Assembly (NCBI RefSeq): GCF_008124715.1
Contig: NZ_VNHO01000005.1
Location: forward strand, 1 to 64,000
Length of the DNA stretch: 64,000 nt
From: Thermosediminibacter litoriperuensis
GTDB taxonomy: Bacteria > Bacillota > Thermosediminibacteria > Thermosediminibacterales > Thermosediminibacteraceae
Direction of reading: 5' to 3'
In this document: in pieces, positions 41,151 to 48,765 of the stretch
Position numbering within the stretch: the first letter of the stretch is position 1
How the letters are laid out: each line of letters opens with the position of its first letter
The notes under the pieces: model-generated
Databases searched by the model: none
The model's input: the letters and a program-made list of their open reading frames with translations, nothing else
What the model was told of the DNA's origin: nothing
Translations under genes and position numbers: made by a program

Positions 41151-41219
41151 ATTCTTTTTTACTTCTTACGAGCATATATTAAATTAACAGAACAGGCTCG
41201 CACAAAGGGGTGGTTAAAA

Positions 41220-41594
41220 TTGTCTGACGGAAACAACAGCAGGTCTGACTTTGGTTTGCTGGAAATGGTAACGGATGTGATTCAGGGGAAGCGGGGCAAT
41301 AATATCAACGAACTCATCAGCCTCCTCGCTTTGAGTAATATCCTGGGGATAATAACGTACCTGAATTCTCAGGAATTAAGAACCGGAATAAAAGGCTCTT
41401 CCTCCTCAAAATCTGGGTCTTCAGACATTAAAGAACTGGCATCAACCCTCCTGGGAGTACTTGGAAGCTCCTCGGATAAGAAGATAAATCCCACAGCGCT
41501 GGTGAATTTGGTTAAAACCCTTTCTTCCAGCGAAGGTTCATCTTCTGAAAGTAAAGGCGGTAAAAGCGGTGAAGAAAAGGTAAAACAGACGTGA
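41220..41594 (+). CDS. Hypothetical Ser-rich small protein
   Basis: 124 residues from TTG 41220, eight or so nt after AAAGGGGTGG. Helical N-terminal half (LLEMVTDVIQGKRG, LISLLALSNILGIITYLNSQ) and a Ser/Gly/Lys-rich second half (SSSSKSGSSDIKELAS, SSSEGSSSESKGGKSGE). The segment KINPTALVNLVKTLSS parallels KINIEALSTLLSIVAE of the preceding gene, so the two are probably distant paralogues. It has no recognised family and ends in a terminator. Confidence 0.65.
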   Translation: MSDGNNSRSDFGLLEMVTDVIQGKRGNNINELISLLALSNILGIITYLNSQELRTGIKGSSSSKSGSSDIKELASTLLGVLGSSSDKKINPTALVNLVKTLSSSEGSSSESKGGKSGEEKVKQT

Positions 41595-41620
41595 AGCCGT
41601 GCTCTTTTGCACGGCTTTTA
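41594..41620. terminator. Terminator between convergent genes
   Basis: AAGCCGTG and CACGGCTT form an eight-pair stem with loop CTCTTTTG, followed by TTATAT on the plus strand. It can also act on the minus-strand rng transcript. Confidence 0.75.
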
Positions 41621-43309
41621 TATTAGGCGGGCTTTTGCATAAGTGCGGTGGGTTTTATATACCTGGACCTTAACCTTTTCGCCAAGCAGCTTGGCCGCAT
41701 TCTCTATATCTATAACGTATCCATCGATCCGCGCTATTCCGTGGCCAGGTAAAGCGGCATGGGCTTCCTCTATTACGACTTCTATAACCTGTCCCTCCCT
41801 TACTGGCACCGCTAGATTTTCAAGTTTGGCCTTGCTGCCGACGGCTCTTACCTTTATTTCTTCCGGGTGAAGGGTGGCATTGCCCTTTATGAAAATATAC
41901 TTTTCGTACCGCTGCTCCAGCTGTGCAAGCCTGCTGCCTCCCGCTCCTATAACCGACGATGCCACCGACGGGTGGACCTCCATCAGCACCGCCTCTCCCC
42001 GGCTGTTTCTGAAAATCCGCGAAAGCTCCCGTTCCACTCTCTTGGCCATGGCTTCTTCAGATAGGATCCTACCCTTGCCTTCACAGTAGGGGCATACCTT
42101 TTCCAAAACTTCGTCCAGGCTTTGCCTGACCTTTTTTCTGGTCATCTCCACAAGGCCGAGGGAAGTTATACCCAGTATATGAGCTCTGGTCCTGTCCTTT
42201 TTCAGTTCGGCTTCGAGCGCGTCGAGCACCATTTTCCTGTGTTCCGGGGAGTTCATATCTATAAAATCGATAATTATGATTCCGCCGATATCCCTCAACC
42301 TCACCTGTCTCGCTATTTCCCTGGCCGCTTCCAGGTTGGTTCTCAAAACCGTGTCCTCCAGATCTATACTGCCCACAAATTTACCTGTATTTACATCGAT
42401 CGCGGTCAGGGCTTCGGTGCGGTCGATTACGATGTAGCCTCCTGACTTGAGCCATACCTTTCGGCGCAGGGCCCTTTCTATTTCCGGTTCAATGTTAAAG
42501 TACTCGAAAATTTCTTCCTGTCCTCTGTAAAGACTTATCCTGTCTTTTAAAGAAGGGGATATCATAGATACGAGTTCCAGTACTTTCTCATAACCCGAGG
42601 GGCTGTTGATGTAAAACCGGCTAACTTCGGGAGTGAATATGTCCCTTACTATCCTGGCCAGGAGGTTCATATCCTTGTATATGAGCCTGGGGGCATTGCC
42701 TCCCGTCTGCCTGAGCTGGATGTCCTCCCAGAGCTTTTTAAGGTAATCGATATCCGCTTTAAGTTCCTCTTTTCCCCTCCCTTCAGCTGCTGTGCGCACT
42801 ATCACTCCCACGTGAGGCGGGCGCAATTCTTCGGCGAGGGCCCTCAGGCGATTCCTCTCTTCTTCCTTTTCAATCCTCCGCGAGATTCCCACATAATCAA
42901 CCCGGGGCATAAGCACCAGGTACCTGCCGGGCAGGGTTATATTGGTAGAAACTCGTGCACCTTTGGACCCCATGGGTTCCTTAACTACCTGGACCAGCAC
43001 ATCTTGACCGACCCTTAAAATATCCTTAATCGAAAGTTTTCTCAAACCCTCTAGGAGGTCCTTATCCTCCGGACCTAGTGAGTCAAAATTTATATCCCCC
43101 ACGTACAAAAAAGCATTTTTCTCAAGGCCAATGTCCACAAAGGCGGCCTGCATCCCGGGAAGTACGTTGGTCACCCTGCCCTTATAAATATTTCCCGCCA
43201 CCCGCTCTTCAAAACTCTTTTCAACAAAAAATTCCACGAGCTCCCTGTCTTCTAAAATTCCCACTCTTATTTGATCTCTTCCTACGTCGGCTATAATTTC
43301 TTTTGACAT
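41618..43309 (-). CDS. rng: Ribonuclease G/E family protein
   Basis: 563 residues from ATG 43307-43309 (GGGAG upstream). S1 domain at the N terminus (RVAGNIYKGRVTNVLPGMQA, AFVDIGLEKNAFLYVGD), RNase H-like and catalytic DNase I-like parts with GGIIIIDFIDM (Asp pair for Mg), and the zinc-link VCPYCEGKG. A C-terminal TRAM-like domain (about 500-563) is added. It cleaves single-stranded RNA in mRNA decay and 16S rRNA maturation. In related genomes rng precedes rplU; here about 9 kb lies between. Confidence 0.93.
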   Translation of the reverse strand: MSKEIIADVGRDQIRVGILEDRELVEFFVEKSFEERVAGNIYKGRVTNVLPGMQAAFVDIGLEKNAFLYVGDINFDSLGPEDKDLLEGLRKLSIKDILRVGQDVLVQVVKEPMGSKGARVSTNITLPGRYLVLMPRVDYVGISRRIEKEEERNRLRALAEELRPPHVGVIVRTAAEGRGKEELKADIDYLKKLWEDIQLRQTGGNAPRLIYKDMNLLARIVRDIFTPEVSRFYINSPSGYEKVLELVSMISPSLKDRISLYRGQEEIFEYFNIEPEIERALRRKVWLKSGGYIVIDRTEALTAIDVNTGKFVGSIDLEDTVLRTNLEAAREIARQVRLRDIGGIIIIDFIDMNSPEHRKMVLDALEAELKKDRTRAHILGITSLGLVEMTRKKVRQSLDEVLEKVCPYCEGKGRILSEEAMAKRVERELSRIFRNSRGEAVLMEVHPSVASSVIGAGGSRLAQLEQRYEKYIFIKGNATLHPEEIKVRAVGSKAKLENLAVPVREGQVIEVVIEEAHAALPGHGIARIDGYVIDIENAAKLLGEKVKVQVYKTHRTYAKARLI

Positions 43310-43334
43310 TAATATTCCAGCTCCCTTAAAACCG

Positions 43335-44009
43335 TTAAATAGGATCGTTCCTCTTTCCCTCGCGAACCAGGAAAAGTTCATCCCGGTTCATGCGGCACAC
43401 GGTGATAGTCGGGATGTACTCCAGGAGAGCCTTTATAACCACCGGCGGCGTAACATTCCCCTCCTGCCCGGCGGCAAGTTCCATCCTGAGCTCGGCCCGG
43501 CTGCCCTCGACGCGTGTTATTTTTATGCTGTAAATCAGCGGCGAGATATTGATATTTTTAACCTTACCCTTGGACGTCTTTGTGACCGTTATCTCCGGGC
43601 GAGCCAGCAATTCAGCTATAGCCTTGTCCAGGAGTTCCGGCGTTGCATCGCCTCCGGCATCAACCACCACAGTATATATAGCCCTGTTAACCGATGAAAG
43701 GGGAATCTTGCCTTCAGCAGTGTCTGCCTTCAATACGGAAATTCCCGGGGGAAGGCAGGAGTTTAACCGGGCAAGAATCCGGTCCAGCGGCAACTCTCCC
43801 GCGAATTCCACGTCCATGTATTCGGCGTCACTGGTCATTCCCACTGGAAGCGCGGGGGTAAAGGATATCCTGGGGCGGGGATTGAAGCCCTCGGTAAATT
43901 TAACGGGCAGTTCGGCTCTCCTTATGGCCCGCTCTAGCGCCCTCATCAAATCGAGCTGGGAAATAAATTTAACTTCTTCTCCTTTTCTAATCTTCATTCT
44001 TACTCTCAC
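43335..44009 (-). CDS. TIGR03936 family (DUF2344) radical-SAM-associated protein
   Basis: 224 residues. Start GTG after GGCGGG; MKIRKGEEVKFISQLDLMRA, LERAIRRAELPVKFTEGFNP and ALPVGMTSDAEYMDVEF are family features. In other species this domain is fused or adjacent to the TIGR03960 radical SAM protein; here it is a separate gene overlapping it by 23 nt. The pair is thought to modify RNA or a ribosomal component, but this is not established. Confidence 0.88.
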   Translation of the reverse strand: MRVRMKIRKGEEVKFISQLDLMRALERAIRRAELPVKFTEGFNPRPRISFTPALPVGMTSDAEYMDVEFAGELPLDRILARLNSCLPPGISVLKADTAEGKIPLSSVNRAIYTVVVDAGGDATPELLDKAIAELLARPEITVTKTSKGKVKNINISPLIYSIKITRVEGSRAELRMELAAGQEGNVTPPVVIKALLEYIPTITVCRMNRDELFLVREGKRNDPI

Positions 44010-45843
44010 AAAAGATCCCGCCTTTTAACTTCATAATTCCGCAGCCATGACATCTATCGAAACGGCAGTCGGGGGTGGGTTTAGCCTCCCTGGCTTTTTT
44101 CAGTTCCCTTAAAAGAAAACTCCTCTCAACCCCGGGGTCGATTACCTCCCACGGAAAAACCTCGTCCTCATGTCGGGAACGGTTGGCGTAAAACTCGGGG
44201 TTAACCCCTGCCTCTCTAAAGGCTTCCATCCATTTGGAGAAAGAAAACATGTCGCTCCATCCGTCGAACCTGCATCCTTTCTCGCGGGCTTTTTTGAGCA
44301 CCAAATTAAGTCTCCTGTCGCCCCTTGAAAACACCGCTTCCAGGAAGCTCAACTTCCCGTCGTGCCAGTTATATGAGATGTTTGGGCCTTTGAGCTTTTT
44401 CTTCAGAAACCGCTGGCGCTCTTCTATCTCATCAAGAGGGATCTGGGCTTCCCACTGAAAGGGGGTAAAGGGCTTTGGCACGAAAGTGGACGTGCTAACC
44501 GTAACTTTTAAGCCTTTTGTATTGCCTCTTACTTCCCTGTACGCATCGACCACCCTGTACGCCAGCCGTGCAATTCCCTCCAGGTCTACGTAGGTTTCCG
44601 CCGGCAGACCTATCATAAAATAAAGTTTTACCGTATTCCACCCGGCCTCAAAAGCTCCCTTAACCGAATTCAGGAGGTCCTCCTCCGTAACCCCTTTGTT
44701 TATCACGTCCCGGAGCCTCTGGGTGCCCGCTTCGGGAGCAAAGGTGAGACCGCTCTTTTTTATCTCCTGGATCTTACGGGCCAGATCCAGCGTGAAGGAA
44801 TCGATCCTGAGCGACGGAAGCGAAAGACCCACCATGCACTGCCTGAACTCGCCGATCAGGATCTCTACAAGCTGCTTTAAGGCCGAATAATCGCTGGTAC
44901 TGAGCGAAGCTAGGGATATTTCTTCATACCCGGTCGACTTTATCATTTCCCGGGCAATGTTTGTCAACTTGTCCACCGATTTTTCCCGCACCGGCCTGTA
45001 GATCATGCCCGCCTGACAGAAGCGGCACCCTCTGGTGCAGCCCCTGAATATCTCCAGCACAGCCCTATCATGAACTATGTCCATATAAGGAACTATAAGT
45101 TTTGTGGGATAATAGGCCCTGTCGAGATCTTTTATAATTCGCTTTTGAACCCTTTCGGGTATACCCGGTTTTGTGGGAAGTATTTCCTTTACAGTGCCGT
45201 CCTCATTGTAATTTACCCGGTAATAGGCCGGCACGTAGATACCCGGTATTCCGGCTGCTTTTTCCAGGAAATCCATTCTGCTCTTTGAGCTTTTTTTGTG
45301 GTCCAGATAAAGATCTATCAGTTCCAGGATTACCTCTTCAGCCTCTCCTATGACGAAAAGGTCGATAATTTCCGCCAGGGGCTCCGGATTATACGCACAC
45401 GGACCGCCGGCTATCAAAATGGGATGCCGGTCAGTGCGATCTCTGGAAAAAAGCGGTATTCCGGCCAGTTCCAGCATGTTCGTCACATTGCTGTAGCTCA
45501 TCTCGTACTGCAGGGAAAAACCTACAAAATCAAATTCAGAAAGGGGGGTCTTGCTCTCCAGGCTGAAGAGCGGTATCCCCCTCTTGCGCATTACATCCTC
45601 AAAATCAACCCACGGTGCAAACACTCTCTCGGCGTAGACGTCTTCGCGCTCGTTCAAGAGGTGGTAGAGTATTTTTATCCCCAGGTGGGACATTCCAACC
45701 TCGTATACATCGGGAAAAGCCAGAGCGATATGAACTTTGACTTTTTGCTTATCCTTCTGTACGCTGTTTAGCTCATTGCCCGTATAACGCGTCGGTTTCG
45801 AGACTTCCGGTAGAACTTCATCCAGGACTTTTTTTATTTCCAA
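43987..45843 (-). CDS. TIGR03960 family B12-binding-domain radical SAM protein
   Basis: 618 residues. N-terminal B12-binding-like Rossmann part (LAFPDVYEVGMSHLGIKILY), then the radical SAM core with FRGCTRGCRFCQAGMIYRPV (CxxxCxxC at about 272-279), SLSTSDYSALKQLVEIL and FAPEAGTQRLRDVINKG. A C-terminal segment ends with the Cys-rich CRFDRCHGCG. TTG start after GGGAGG. It directly precedes TIGR03936, as is usual in Clostridia, upstream of rng. Confidence 0.93.
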   Translation of the reverse strand: MEIKKVLDEVLPEVSKPTRYTGNELNSVQKDKQKVKVHIALAFPDVYEVGMSHLGIKILYHLLNEREDVYAERVFAPWVDFEDVMRKRGIPLFSLESKTPLSEFDFVGFSLQYEMSYSNVTNMLELAGIPLFSRDRTDRHPILIAGGPCAYNPEPLAEIIDLFVIGEAEEVILELIDLYLDHKKSSKSRMDFLEKAAGIPGIYVPAYYRVNYNEDGTVKEILPTKPGIPERVQKRIIKDLDRAYYPTKLIVPYMDIVHDRAVLEIFRGCTRGCRFCQAGMIYRPVREKSVDKLTNIAREMIKSTGYEEISLASLSTSDYSALKQLVEILIGEFRQCMVGLSLPSLRIDSFTLDLARKIQEIKKSGLTFAPEAGTQRLRDVINKGVTEEDLLNSVKGAFEAGWNTVKLYFMIGLPAETYVDLEGIARLAYRVVDAYREVRGNTKGLKVTVSTSTFVPKPFTPFQWEAQIPLDEIEERQRFLKKKLKGPNISYNWHDGKLSFLEAVFSRGDRRLNLVLKKAREKGCRFDGWSDMFSFSKWMEAFREAGVNPEFYANRSRHEDEVFPWEVIDPGVERSFLLRELKKAREAKPTPDCRFDRCHGCGIMKLKGGIFCESKNED

Positions 45844-45880
45844 GTCTTTTTGCCTCCCTGTTTTTCTTATGCCCTTTATA

Positions 45881-46747
45881 TTATAACAGGTCCTCCACCT
45901 TAATATCCAACCCCTTGTCTATAATAGTGTCAAATATTTCCGTTTCGGTCAAGCATTTTTTTAGTTTCCACCCTTTGTCTAATACATATACGAGATAAAA
46001 ATTCTGCGGGTTGAAGCGGTACAGGATCTGCTTTACCGGCACTCCCGCCAGCGTTACTAGAGCCTGAATAGGCAGTATGCCTCTTTTCAGCAAATTCTCC
46101 CTCTTCCGGGCCATATGGCTGATAAATATCATGGGAGCTTGCTTTTCTTCCCCAGCGGCGGAGAAAAAAAGAAAAATTCCGGCGACCAGGAAACTCACAT
46201 TGTACCTGGCTTTAAAGGCGGTTGCAGCAAATAACGCCAACAAAAAAAACGCCAGCACTTTACCCGCTCTGGCTGCAATCCTCACAGCTGAAATAAAGCT
46301 CACCATCTGGCTGAGCCAGAGCATGAATATCCTTCCACCGTCCAGCGGCAGGGCGGGGAGTAAGTTAAAAAGCCCCAGAGCCAGCTGATATTTGATAAAC
46401 AGGTATCCCGTTTCCCAGGGGATAAAGTTCTGATAGATCAGGGACATGAACATAGCCGCCAAGGCCAGGTTGCCCATGGGACCTGCGAGGATGATCATTA
46501 TTTCTTCCTCGCAGGTGGAATAGTAAAGATCTTTCAACCTCATCCGGCCGCCAAAAGGCAGCAATTCCAGCTCTTCTACGGCGATACCGAGCATGCGAGC
46601 GACAAAGATGTGAGAAGCCTCGTGTACCGCCAAGGCCAGGATGGCAGCTGCAACTTCCACAAGAAAACCCGCCAGGAGACCCGCTGTTAAAACCATGAGA
46701 AATAAAAAATGCAATTTTACTTTAATCCCCCAAATTAAAAAGGCCAT
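45881..46747 (-). CDS. spoIVFB: Site-2 protease family metalloprotease, SpoIVFB-like
   Basis: 288 residues with about six membrane segments. Zinc site ALAVHEASHIFVARMLG (HExxH at about 42-46) and the distal NLLPALPLDGGRIF (NPDG-like). The soluble C-terminal domain of about 90 residues (VTLAGVPVKQILYRFNPQNF) stands where CBS domains occur in other members. SpoIVFB cleaves pro-sigma-K in the mother cell. The gene follows a SpoIVFA-type M23 protein, which strengthens the call. Confidence 0.9.
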   Translation of the reverse strand: MAFLIWGIKVKLHFLFLMVLTAGLLAGFLVEVAAAILALAVHEASHIFVARMLGIAVEELELLPFGGRMRLKDLYYSTCEEEIMIILAGPMGNLALAAMFMSLIYQNFIPWETGYLFIKYQLALGLFNLLPALPLDGGRIFMLWLSQMVSFISAVRIAARAGKVLAFFLLALFAATAFKARYNVSFLVAGIFLFFSAAGEEKQAPMIFISHMARKRENLLKRGILPIQALVTLAGVPVKQILYRFNPQNFYLVYVLDKGWKLKKCLTETEIFDTIIDKGLDIKVEDLL

Positions 46748-46757
46748 AGGTCTCCCC

Positions 46758-47468
46758 CTAGGGCTTCTCAGGAATTTTTATCCAGAGCTCGGGGTCTATC
46801 GCTGTTCCCTTTTCCCAAATCTCAAAATGGAGGTGCGGAGTTTCCGCGAGGCCGGTTTTTCCAACTGTGCCGATAATCTGCCCCTGCCTGACCTTATCGC
46901 CTGCTTTTACGTAGACGTCTTTGAGGTGGGCATACAGCGTGACCAGGTCACCGTCATGCCTTATCTTGATCAACCGGCCCATCTCCGCGTCTTCCGCCGC
47001 CAGCATCACCGTACCGTCCCCTGCAGCTTTTACCGGACTGCCCTCCACCTGTTCTATATCTATGCCGTTATGCATCCGCTCTACCTTCAGGAGGGGGTGG
47101 AACCTTCGTCCAAATCCCGAGGTCACCCTGCCGTAAATAGGAGCAATCAAAGCTCCGGAAGTGGCCGGGGGAGATTCCTCTTCCCTAAGAAAATTCTTAA
47201 AAACCGGGACCTGCTGATTCAAAAAAGAGAGGTTTTTCAGGCCGTCCCCCAGTTTGTTGAAATCCCACTCGTAAGATATGGCTTGATTTACTCTGGAAAG
47301 TGCCGTAGCAGCCATGGGAAAATTGACCTTTTTCATCAAAAGTACCACACATAGTATTATTAGCGAAATTAATACCTTCTTCAGGCTTACAAAACGGCTC
47401 CAGTCCCTTTCAGAGGAACCTGTATAATACGGGTAGTAGGGATCCGCATCCTGTCTCTGCCACCACAT
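46758..47468 (-). CDS. spoIVFA: M23 family metallopeptidase-like protein, SpoIVFA-like
   Basis: 236 residues. One membrane segment (VLISLIILCVVLLMKKV, about 31-47), then a LytM/M23 domain with RMHNGIDIEQVEGSPVKAAG, LVTLYAHLKDVYVKAGD and TPHLHFEIWEKG. The zinc ligands are mostly retained (HNGID, HLHFE), which is more than in Bacillus SpoIVFA, so hydrolytic activity is possible. Location 10 nt before spoIVFB fits the SpoIVFA role of holding and inhibiting the protease. Confidence 0.85.
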   Translation of the reverse strand: MWWQRQDADPYYPYYTGSSERDWSRFVSLKKVLISLIILCVVLLMKKVNFPMAATALSRVNQAISYEWDFNKLGDGLKNLSFLNQQVPVFKNFLREEESPPATSGALIAPIYGRVTSGFGRRFHPLLKVERMHNGIDIEQVEGSPVKAAGDGTVMLAAEDAEMGRLIKIRHDGDLVTLYAHLKDVYVKAGDKVRQGQIIGTVGKTGLAETPHLHFEIWEKGTAIDPELWIKIPEKP

Positions 47469-47551
47469 GAATGACCCCTCCCGAAAAAATCCTTGATATA
47501 TATCTATTTCAGGGAGGGCTCGTTTATTCCATAATATATGACCATATAAAT

Positions 47552-47588
47552 AAATAGCCAGGGGCCGGTATTGGACCTTTGCCCCTGG
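47552..47588 (-). terminator. Terminator after the rodA-type gene
   Basis: CCAGGGGC and GCCCCTGG form an eight-pair stem, then CTATTTATTTATAT on the minus strand. Confidence 0.7.
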
Positions 47589-47593
47589 TAGAA

Positions 47594-48691
47594 TTAGAAC
47601 AGTATTTTTTGCCTTCGCATCCCTATATTCAGTACCAGGCCAACGGCCATCATGTTCATTAGAAACGAGCTACCCCCATAGCTCATGAACGGCAGGGGGA
47701 TACCCGTAACCGGCATAAGCCCCATGGTCATGCCTACGTTGACCAGCACCTGAAAGACCCACATCGACGCAACCCCAGCAGCCATATAAGAGCCCAGGAT
47801 GTCCCGTGACCTGAAGGCTATCCGAATAGTGCGGTATAATAGAGTGAAGAAGAGCATCAGCAGAACCATACCCCCGATAAATCCCAGCTCTTCGCCCAAT
47901 ACGGCAAATATAAAATCGGTCTGCTGCTCGGGAATAAAATCCAACTGGTTCTGGGTGCCCTGGAAAAGGCCCTTTCCCAGGAACCTGCCGGAACCGATGG
48001 CAATTTTGGACTGGATCACGTGATAACCGAACCCAAGCGGATCAAGATTGGGATTCAAAAATATAAGAATCCTCATCCTCTGATAATCGTGAAGAAACTG
48101 CCACAATACCGGCAGGGCCGCCACTCCGGCCGCAACAGTGCCCAATAGCAGCTTTAAGCTTGTTCCTGCTACAAAAATCATGCCGAACATTATGGCTAGC
48201 AATACCAGGGATGTACCCAAGTCCGGCTGTTTCATGATCAGCACCATGGGGATTCCCACGTGGACAAACACCAGTATCAGGTCCTTCAAATTGTTAATCG
48301 TCTTCTTCTTATCCAGGTGCTTCGCCAGGGTTATGATAACGGCAAGTTTGCTGAATTCCGAAGGCTGAAAGCTAAAGGGCCCTATAGGGATCCAGCGCTG
48401 CGCTCCCATTGTGGTTTTGCCCATGAATAAGACCACTAAGAGCAGGACCAGATTGGCGATGTATATAGCGTTAGAAAGCATGCCGATAGTATGGTAGTCT
48501 ATCATCAGGACTACCGCCATCGCCACCAGGCCCAGGAGAAACCAGATCAACTGCATTTTGGTATAATGGAAACTTCCTCCGGGGGCGGTAGCATGGGTGG
48601 CGCTGGTTATGGTCAGTATGCTCAGAGCTGTTATCAGGAGAATTACGATTATAATTTGGTATTCAAGATTTTTTAAAAGCTTCGGATCCAT
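47594..48691 (-). CDS. rodA: RodA/FtsW family peptidoglycan glycosyltransferase
   Basis: 365 residues, ten membrane segments. SEDS signatures: WIPIGPFSFQPSEFSKLAVI (about 110-130), KQPDLGTSLVLLAIMFGMIF, and the C-terminal PVTGIPLPFMSYGGSSFLMN. ATG 48689-48691 follows GGGAGG, shorter than the open frame by 32 codons. It polymerises glycan strands for elongation with the PBP2 at 52404, though the two are separated by min genes and an FtsA-like gene. Confidence 0.93.
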   Translation of the reverse strand: MDPKLLKNLEYQIIIVILLITALSILTITSATHATAPGGSFHYTKMQLIWFLLGLVAMAVVLMIDYHTIGMLSNAIYIANLVLLLVVLFMGKTTMGAQRWIPIGPFSFQPSEFSKLAVIITLAKHLDKKKTINNLKDLILVFVHVGIPMVLIMKQPDLGTSLVLLAIMFGMIFVAGTSLKLLLGTVAAGVAALPVLWQFLHDYQRMRILIFLNPNLDPLGFGYHVIQSKIAIGSGRFLGKGLFQGTQNQLDFIPEQQTDFIFAVLGEELGFIGGMVLLMLFFTLLYRTIRIAFRSRDILGSYMAAGVASMWVFQVLVNVGMTMGLMPVTGIPLPFMSYGGSSFLMNMMAVGLVLNIGMRRQKILF

Positions 48692-48765
48692 AAAAAAGCC
48701 TCCCGAAAATCCGTTAACCATTATACCATACTTTGACGGCGTCCATAAGGCCTTTTTTAAGGAGG

